From positions 1-8,863 of the forward strand of contig CAJKEF010000039.1 in assembly GCA_905198825.1 (NCBI GenBank): DNA of 8,863 bases, in the 5' to 3' direction. The position numbers were made by a program, and so were the translations under genes. This document shows, in pieces, positions 4,520 to 8,863 of this stretch (positions within the stretch are counted from its first letter, which is position 1; each line of letters begins with the position of its first letter). The notes beneath the pieces are model-generated. The model was not told the DNA's origin. It was given only the letters and a program-made list of their open reading frames with translations, and did not search any database. Origin of the DNA: an uncultured Collinsella sp. (GTDB lineage Bacteria; Actinomycetota; Coriobacteriia; Coriobacteriales; Coriobacteriaceae).

Positions 4520-5797
4520 ATGTCCACTAAGTATGCAATCGTTGGCGGCAAGCTCATCGACGGTACCGGTGCCGAGCCGGTCGAGAACTCCCTCGTTCTC
4601 GTCGACGACAACGGCAAGATCGAGTACGCCGGCACTATGCAGGACCTTCCCGAGGGCGTTGAGGTCATCGACGCCGCCGGCAAGACCGTCCTTCCCGGCC
4701 TGATCGACACCCACCTGCACTTCTCGGGCAACTTGACCGACGATGACACCGACTGGGTCATGCAGCCGCTTCTCGAGAAGCAGGCCGTCGCCGTCAAGCA
4801 GGCCTACGACTGCCTCACCCACGGCCTCACCACCGTCTGCGAGATCGGCCGCTTTGGTATCCAGATCCGTGACTGCATCGACAAGGGCGTCTTCAAGGGC
4901 CCGCGCGTTCTGGCCACCGGCCTCGGCTTCTGCCGCGTTGCCGGCCACGGTGACTCCCACCACTGCACCCAGGAGCTCAACAAGGAATCCCATCCCTGGG
5001 GCGACCAGGTCGACGGTCCTTGGGATCTGCGCAAGGCCGTCCGTCGTCGCCTGCGCGAGAACCCCGATGCCATCAAGATCTGGGCTACCGGTGGCGGCAT
5101 CTGGCGCTGGGACTCCGGTCGCGACCAGCACTACTGCTCCGAGGAGATCCAGGCCGTGGTCGAAGAGGCCAAGATGGTCGGCATCCCCGTGTGGAGCCAC
5201 TGCTACAACAACCACGCCGCTGCCTACGATTCCGTCCGCTTTGGCTGCGAGCAGCTGATTCACGGTTTCGATATCGATGAGCGCACCATGGACCTCATGG
5301 CCGAGCAGGGCACCTTCTTCACCCCGACGATCGCCTTCCTGCCCACCTGGTACGCCACCTATCCGCCCGTCTACGTCCCCGAGCTGCACGACAAGTACGA
5401 GGGCACCCTGGTCGAGAAGGAGCTGCAGCGCAACTACGACTGCCTGCGCGAGGCCAAGAAGCGCGGCGTCGTCATGACGATCGGCTCCGATTCCTTCTCC
5501 TTCGTCACCCCGTACGGCACCTGCTCCATCGAGGAGATGTACGAGTTCGTCGACAAGATCGGCTTCACCCCGGTCGAGACCATCACCTGTGCCACTCTCA
5601 ACGGTGCCAAGATGTGCCACATCGAGGACGAGACCGGTTCCATCGAGGCCGGCAAGTGCGCCGACCTGCTGGTCGTCAACGGTGACGTCGCCGCCGACAT
5701 CCATGTGCTCAACACCGACAACATGGACGTCATCATGAAGGACGGTTGGATCGTCGAGGCTGGCACCTTTGGCGAGGCCAACAAATACAGCGCCTAA
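4520..5797 (+). CDS. Binuclear metal amidohydrolase, Xaa-Pro dipeptidase-like
   Basis: A 425-residue cytoplasmic enzyme of the amidohydrolase superfamily (no signal peptide), expected to hydrolyse an amide or peptide bond in a small substrate. The TIM-barrel metal ligands are in order: DTHLH (His65, His67), Lys186 in AIKIWATGG as the probable carboxylated bridging lysine, His227 in VWSHCYN, His248 in LIHGFD and Asp324 in IGSDS. The flanking beta-sandwich is seen at both ends (about 1-60 and 370-415, the latter with GSIEAGKCADLLV). This layout fits the prolidase/Xaa-Pro dipeptidase-like and imidazolonepropionase-like part of the superfamily. GHGDSHH (142-148) and GGGIWRWDSGRDQHY (191-205) probably shape the active site. 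The ATG follows AAGGAGG by four bases. Codon use is strongly biased, as in the permease, its likely operon partner. The substrate is unknown; a dipeptide, N-acyl amino acid or cyclic amide are options. Confidence 0.92.
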   Translation: MSTKYAIVGGKLIDGTGAEPVENSLVLVDDNGKIEYAGTMQDLPEGVEVIDAAGKTVLPGLIDTHLHFSGNLTDDDTDWVMQPLLEKQAVAVKQAYDCLTHGLTTVCEIGRFGIQIRDCIDKGVFKGPRVLATGLGFCRVAGHGDSHHCTQELNKESHPWGDQVDGPWDLRKAVRRRLRENPDAIKIWATGGGIWRWDSGRDQHYCSEEIQAVVEEAKMVGIPVWSHCYNNHAAAYDSVRFGCEQLIHGFDIDERTMDLMAEQGTFFTPTIAFLPTWYATYPPVYVPELHDKYEGTLVEKELQRNYDCLREAKKRGVVMTIGSDSFSFVTPYGTCSIEEMYEFVDKIGFTPVETITCATLNGAKMCHIEDETGSIEAGKCADLLVVNGDVAADIHVLNTDNMDVIMKDGWIVEAGTFGEANKYSA

Positions 5798-5800
5798 GAT

Positions 5801-5837
5801 ACCGTTTGTCGATGACTGGATGTAAAACACAGTTTTT
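5801..5837 (+). promoter_or_regulatory. Possible LytTR-type boxes before the sensor kinase
   Basis: ACCGTTTGT (5801-5809) matches the LytTR half-site consensus [TA][AC][CA]GTTN[AG][TG] at every position, and ACAGTTTTT (5829-5837) at eight of nine. They are direct repeats but 28 bases apart start to start, not the usual 21-22, so this is weak. Autoregulation of the kinase-regulator pair encoded downstream would be the expected role. Confidence 0.2.
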
Positions 5838-5838
5838 G

Positions 5839-5853
5839 ATTGCATAATGCAAT
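5839..5853. promoter_or_regulatory. Perfect inverted repeat next to the terminator
   Basis: ATTGCAT (5839-5845) and ATGCAAT (5847-5853) are perfect reverse complements around a single A. The centre contains CATAAT, a good -10-like hexamer, but I see no -35 partner at the right distance. It lies just before the terminator hairpin, so a transcript started here would begin with that hairpin. Confidence 0.3.
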
Positions 5854-5854
5854 G

Positions 5855-5882
5855 GAGAGGGTCGCTTGCGGCCCTCTTTATT
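5855..5882 (+). terminator. Rho-independent terminator after the amidohydrolase
   Basis: AGAGGGTCG (5856-5864) pairs with CGGCCCTCT (5869-5877) with one G-T wobble around a CTTG loop, extended by a further G-T pair, and is followed by TTTATT. It closes the permease-amidohydrolase unit 33 bases before the kinase start codon. As no promoter is visible downstream of it, it may act as an attenuator through which the kinase is reached by read-through. Confidence 0.85.
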
Positions 5883-5915
5883 GCTATGGGGTGCGTCAGT
5901 AAGAAGGAGATGACG

Positions 5916-7301
5916 GTGGATCTCAATAGGCTGATTCTAGGCAAGAGCTACAACTCTACCAAGGTCTTTCGTACCGCTCAGCATGTGGTTCAAGCCATCT
6001 TGCTCGGTATTGTCGTTCCGCTGCTTATCCTGCTGCTCATCTGGGATCTAACCGATAATCCCAATCCCGTTCCGGCCGTTGTCGTCATTGCCGGCTTGGT
6101 CATGCTGTGCTTCTTCTTCTCATACGTCTTTGTCGTTCCCGACGACCTCACATCGAGCGCTACCGACCGCACGCTCGCCATTGCGTCGAAAATATTCGCC
6201 TACACGTCGCGCGGCCTTACGCCCGAAGCTGCCCTGGGCGCCTCTAAGATCATCCTGTCCGAAACTATCGCCTCTGCCATCTGCTTTACCGACGGCAAGC
6301 AGGTGTTGGCAAGCTGGGGCGAGGACTCGGCAAAATGCCCCGCGGGCACCCCGGTGGTGCTGCGGACTACGCTCAACGTGATCAACAGCGGTGAGCAAAG
6401 CGTGTTCTCCCGCGATGCCTCGACCGAGACGGGCGGCTACTTTCCGCGCTTGCGCGCCGGTATTGTCGCACCGCTTACCGTGCGCGGGCATTGCGTGGGC
6501 ACGCTCGAGCTGTATTATCCCCGTCTGAGCAGCATCGATATGCGCCAGACGGCGCTTGCCTCGGGCTTTGCCGACCTCATTTCCACGCAGCTTGCGAGCT
6601 TTGAGCTCGAGCGCCAGGACGAGCTTACGGCCCGCGTGGAGCTGCGCGCCTTGCAATCGCAGGTCGATCCTCATTTTCTATTCAATACCATTAGCACGAT
6701 CGTGTCGCTCGTTCGAACCGAGCCCGACAAGGCGCGATCGCTGCTGATCGACTTCTCCAACTACTATCGTCAGACGCTTTCTGATTCCGATACGCTCACC
6801 ACGCTCGAGCACGAGGTGGAACAGGGCACTCGTTATATCAATCTTATGCAGGCCCGGTATGGCGACGGCCGTCTGCGCGTTTCGGTCGACATCGACTTCG
6901 AGGTGCGCGACAGCCTGGTACCGCCGTTTATCTTGCAGCCGCTGCTCGAAAACTGCATCAAGCATGCGCAGCGCGAGACCGAGCCGCTTTCTATTCGTGT
7001 TAGGGCTTTTGAGACCGATGACGGCTTGGAGATCATCGTCGAAGATGACGGCATCGGTATGAACGAAGAAGTCTGCGCGCATCTGTTTGAGCAGCATCGC
7101 CGAGAGGAGCCCGAGAGCATTACCGCCGACGGCTCCGTCAAGCGAGGTTGCGGCCTGGCGCTCTTCAACGTGCTTCAGCGCATCCATTTCTTTTACGGAG
7201 AAGATTCCGGCATGCGCGTGAAGTCCCAGGAGGGCGTGGGAACACAGGTCATCGTTGAGTTGAACGGCGAGCCGCATGAGCCGGCGCCGCTAACGGTGTA
7301 G
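5916..7301 (+). CDS. LytS/BtsS-type sensor histidine kinase with GAF-like domain
   Basis: A 461-residue membrane sensor that should autophosphorylate and pass phosphate to the LytTR regulator encoded next. Two hydrophobic helices (about 24-43 and 53-73) form a short anchor instead of the 5-6 helix sensor of classical LytS. Residues about 84-230 look like a cytoplasmic GAF-type sensory domain. The His_kinase domain follows with QSQVDPHFLFN (phospho-acceptor His253), and the ATPase domain has LLENCIKHA (N-box Asn346), EDDGIGM (376-382) and GCGLAL (411-416). Start choice: the GTG at 5916 has AAGGAG six bases before it. The ATG at 5910 touches that same Shine-Dalgarno, and ATGs at 5886 and 5847 lack one, the last lying before the terminator. 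The operon partner is 38 bases downstream. The ligand is unknown; its place after a permease-amidohydrolase pair suggests a nutrient signal. Confidence 0.92.
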   Translation: MDLNRLILGKSYNSTKVFRTAQHVVQAILLGIVVPLLILLLIWDLTDNPNPVPAVVVIAGLVMLCFFFSYVFVVPDDLTSSATDRTLAIASKIFAYTSRGLTPEAALGASKIILSETIASAICFTDGKQVLASWGEDSAKCPAGTPVVLRTTLNVINSGEQSVFSRDASTETGGYFPRLRAGIVAPLTVRGHCVGTLELYYPRLSSIDMRQTALASGFADLISTQLASFELERQDELTARVELRALQSQVDPHFLFNTISTIVSLVRTEPDKARSLLIDFSNYYRQTLSDSDTLTTLEHEVEQGTRYINLMQARYGDGRLRVSVDIDFEVRDSLVPPFILQPLLENCIKHAQRETEPLSIRVRAFETDDGLEIIVEDDGIGMNEEVCAHLFEQHRREEPESITADGSVKRGCGLALFNVLQRIHFFYGEDSGMRVKSQEGVGTQVIVELNGEPHEPAPLTV

Positions 7302-7339
7302 CACGCGGTTGGATTGAGAGAAAAAGAGGGGAAGCGCAT

Positions 7340-8074
7340 ATGTCCGAAGGCTGGAACATCTTGGTGGTTGATGACGAGCCTCCCATTAGGGCTGAGCTAC
7401 GCTATCTGTTGGAAAAGGATACGCGTGTGGGACAGATTGCCGAAGCGGGCAATGTCACCGAAGCCGTGGAGTCGATTCTGTCGAATAAGCCCGACGTGCT
7501 GTTTTTAGACATTACCATGCCCGGTCGCTCGGGAATTGAGCTTGCCGAGACGCTGCAGAACCTAAAGACGCCGCCAGTCGTGGTGTTTGTGACGGCATTT
7601 GCCGAGTATGCGGCTGATGCCTATAACCTCGATGCTGTCGATTACATCGTCAAGCCGGTCGAGGATGCCCGCTTGTCAAAGGCGCTTGACAAGATCGAGA
7701 CTGCCCTGGGCGCTCGCCGTGTCGTCCATGCTCCGCGCCAGCCTTTGCGCCTGACGGCGGATCGTGGGGGCAAAAGGGTGTTCATTCCCGTGGCGGATGT
7801 CTGCTACTTTGAGGCGCGCGCCGATTTTTGCAACGCCGTCTGCGCCGAGGGGACGTACCTGATCAATGAGTCGATCTCTTCGCTCGAGCGTCGCTTGGAC
7901 TCCGAGGGCTTTATTCGCGTTCATCGCAGCTACCTGGTCAATTTGGAAGACGTGCACAATGTTGAGATTGGCTCCACGGGGTTGATGGAGCTCAGGCTCG
8001 ACCGTGTGAGCTCGACGGTGCCCGTGTCCCGCCGTCGCGCTGCCGAGGTTAAAGCACACTTGGGGCTTGCGTAG
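7340..8074 (+). CDS. LytTR-family response regulator
   Basis: A 244-residue DNA-binding regulator, the partner of the kinase just upstream. The receiver domain (about 5-122) has the acidic pair Asp11/Asp12, phospho-acceptor Asp57 in VLFLDITMPG, Thr85 and Lys105 in DYIVKP. The LytTR domain (about 136-243) has FIPVADVCYFEA and the hallmark FIRVHRSYLVN (191-201). LytTR proteins bind pairs of 9-bp direct repeats about one or two turns apart and commonly activate transport or envelope genes. The ATG follows AGAGGGGA by about seven bases. Codon use is moderate, like the kinase and unlike the permease and amidohydrolase. Likely targets are its own operon or the permease operon, which is inference from location. 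Confidence 0.95.
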   Translation: MSEGWNILVVDDEPPIRAELRYLLEKDTRVGQIAEAGNVTEAVESILSNKPDVLFLDITMPGRSGIELAETLQNLKTPPVVVFVTAFAEYAADAYNLDAVDYIVKPVEDARLSKALDKIETALGARRVVHAPRQPLRLTADRGGKRVFIPVADVCYFEARADFCNAVCAEGTYLINESISSLERRLDSEGFIRVHRSYLVNLEDVHNVEIGSTGLMELRLDRVSSTVPVSRRRAAEVKAHLGLA

Positions 8075-8107
8075 ACGGTCTGCGTGCCGTCGTTTACCAT
8101 CGCAGGT

Positions 8108-8134
8108 TTGGCATGGGCGCGCGGTGGGCATAAT
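8108..8134 (+). promoter_or_regulatory. Candidate promoter of the phospholipase-like gene
   Basis: TTGGCA (8108-8113, five of six to TTGACA) and CATAAT (8129-8134, five of six to TATAAT) are separated by 15 bases, slightly short of the ideal 17. Transcription would begin near 8141 and give a leader of about 25 bases before the ATG at 8167. This would make the downstream gene independent of the kinase-regulator operon. Confidence 0.35.
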
Positions 8135-8166
8135 GGGTGGCATCGAATGAAATCGAAAGGATCATT

Positions 8167-8863
8167 ATGCCCGCGCTTATCACCCATCATCTGTTTGGCG
8201 AGGAAAGCATCGACCGTCTTCCGCAGGGCGTCATCACGTCCGATGAAGAGCGCATTGCCTTTATCTTGGGCAACCAAGGCCCCGACCCGTTTTTCTTTCA
8301 CATTCTGACACCGCGTGTTTCCGACTGCACGCTGCTGGCGCAGGTCATGCATCGGTCGCGCATGTCTCGCCAGTTCGCGTGCCTGCGCGACGGCGTGTCG
8401 CATCTGCTGCCGCGCGACGCCAGCTTGGGTCGTGCCTTTGCGCTGGGCCTGCTGTCTCATTACGTGCTCGACCGCAACGCCCACCCCTTTGTCTATGAGC
8501 AGCAGTTTGGCATCGTGGAGTCCGATTCAGAGCTTGAGGATTCGAGCAGTCAGGTCCATGCCGTGATCGAGAGCGACCTGGATGTACTGATGCTGCAGCT
8601 TAAACGCGATGGCGCTACGGTCGACGATTACCCGCCGGCGGGCGAGATTGTCACCACCGATCGCATCAATCGCGTGGCCGGCGTGCTGATGAGCTATGTT
8701 GCCGGACGCGTGTACGGCATTGACATTCCGGCGGGGGAGTACGGTGCTGCCGTTGCCAATATGCAGCGACTTTACCGCGCGATTGAGCCGGCCGGCTCCG
8801 CAAAGACGCGCGCAATCTCGCTGGTTGAGGGCTTGGTGCATGACTACTCGCTGCTCGACGGCC
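8167..8863 (+). CDS. Zinc-dependent phospholipase C-like protein, 3' end missing
   Basis: The frame is open from ATG 8167 to the window end (232 residues seen, no stop). AAAGGA (8156-8161) lies five bases before the start. The sequence matches the pattern of the zinc-dependent phospholipase C family of gut bacteria: THH (6-8), LGNQGPDPFFFH (34-45), LGLLSHYVLDRNAHPFVY (93-110) and HAVIESDLD (131-139). His and Asp/Glu residues are spaced as expected for metal ligands (His7 or His8, Asp40, His98, Asp102, His106, His131, Glu135). There is no signal peptide, unlike secreted alpha-toxin-type enzymes, so it probably acts in the cytoplasm, and its phospholipase activity is unproven. Codon use is moderate. 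About the last quarter may lie outside the window. Confidence 0.8.
   Translation, partial: MPALITHHLFGEESIDRLPQGVITSDEERIAFILGNQGPDPFFFHILTPRVSDCTLLAQVMHRSRMSRQFACLRDGVSHLLPRDASLGRAFALGLLSHYVLDRNAHPFVYEQQFGIVESDSELEDSSSQVHAVIESDLDVLMLQLKRDGATVDDYPPAGEIVTTDRINRVAGVLMSYVAGRVYGIDIPAGEYGAAVANMQRLYRAIEPAGSAKTRAISLVEGLVHDYSLLDG

Noticed and set aside
4472..5944. 490-residue minus-strand ORF opposite the amidohydrolase
   Set aside because: Repetitive Gly/Val/Asp/Leu product that mirrors the codon bias of the real gene, and it runs across the terminator at 5855-5882.
8074..8095. Hairpin GACGG/CCGTC followed by GTTTA after the response regulator
   Set aside because: The stem is only five or six pairs and overlaps the stop codon, and the T-run is very short, so it is too weak to call a terminator.

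Overview
The window looks like chromosomal DNA of a GC-rich anaerobic actinobacterium of the Coriobacteriia, most likely Collinsella or a close relative. This is an inference from the strong C/G-ending codon preference, the AAGGAGG-type ribosome binding sites, the gene repertoire and an intergenic GGGAC/GTCCC repeat of a kind I associate with that group. A database search would be needed to fix the genus. There are six well-supported protein genes plus a seventh that runs off the right edge. I see no tRNA, rRNA, CRISPR array, insertion sequence or phage gene.

Left part (1-1541): a long AT-rich control region, with short repeats and a strong stem-loop at 306-343, precedes a solitary carbamate kinase gene (arcC, 379-1341). 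That gene is closed by a near-perfect intrinsic terminator at 1407-1443. After it comes a GGGAC/GTCCC inverted-repeat patch (1458-1538). A convergent minus-strand gene (1542-2576) then encodes a membrane-anchored C39-like cysteine peptidase with a long basic, disordered N-terminus.

Middle part (2577-5882): the divergent control region between the peptidase and the next gene folds into several stem-loops and may hold a small minus-strand ORF. Then come a 12-helix APC-superfamily amino-acid-type permease (2937-4388) and a binuclear amidohydrolase of the Xaa-Pro-dipeptidase-like type (4520-5797). They are separated by a 131-base structured spacer with no clear terminator and are probably one uptake-and-hydrolysis operon. 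It ends in a good intrinsic terminator at 5855-5882.

Right part (5883-8863): a LytS/BtsS-type sensor kinase with two membrane helices and a GAF-like domain (5916-7301) is followed after 38 bases by its LytTR response regulator (7340-8074). A gene for a zinc-dependent phospholipase C-like protein begins at 8167 and is cut by the window end.

Working model (inference): the permease imports a small amide or dipeptide-like compound, the amidohydrolase cleaves it in the cytoplasm, and the LytS/LytTR pair just downstream senses a related signal and controls the operon, as BtsS/BtsR-type systems control neighbouring or distant transporters. The carbamate kinase, permease and amidohydrolase show far stronger codon bias than the peptidase, kinase, regulator and phospholipase genes, which suggests they are highly expressed catabolic genes. 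The most unusual non-coding signals are the stem-loop before arcC, the stacked stem-loops before the permease, and the terminator that sits directly in front of the sensor kinase start.
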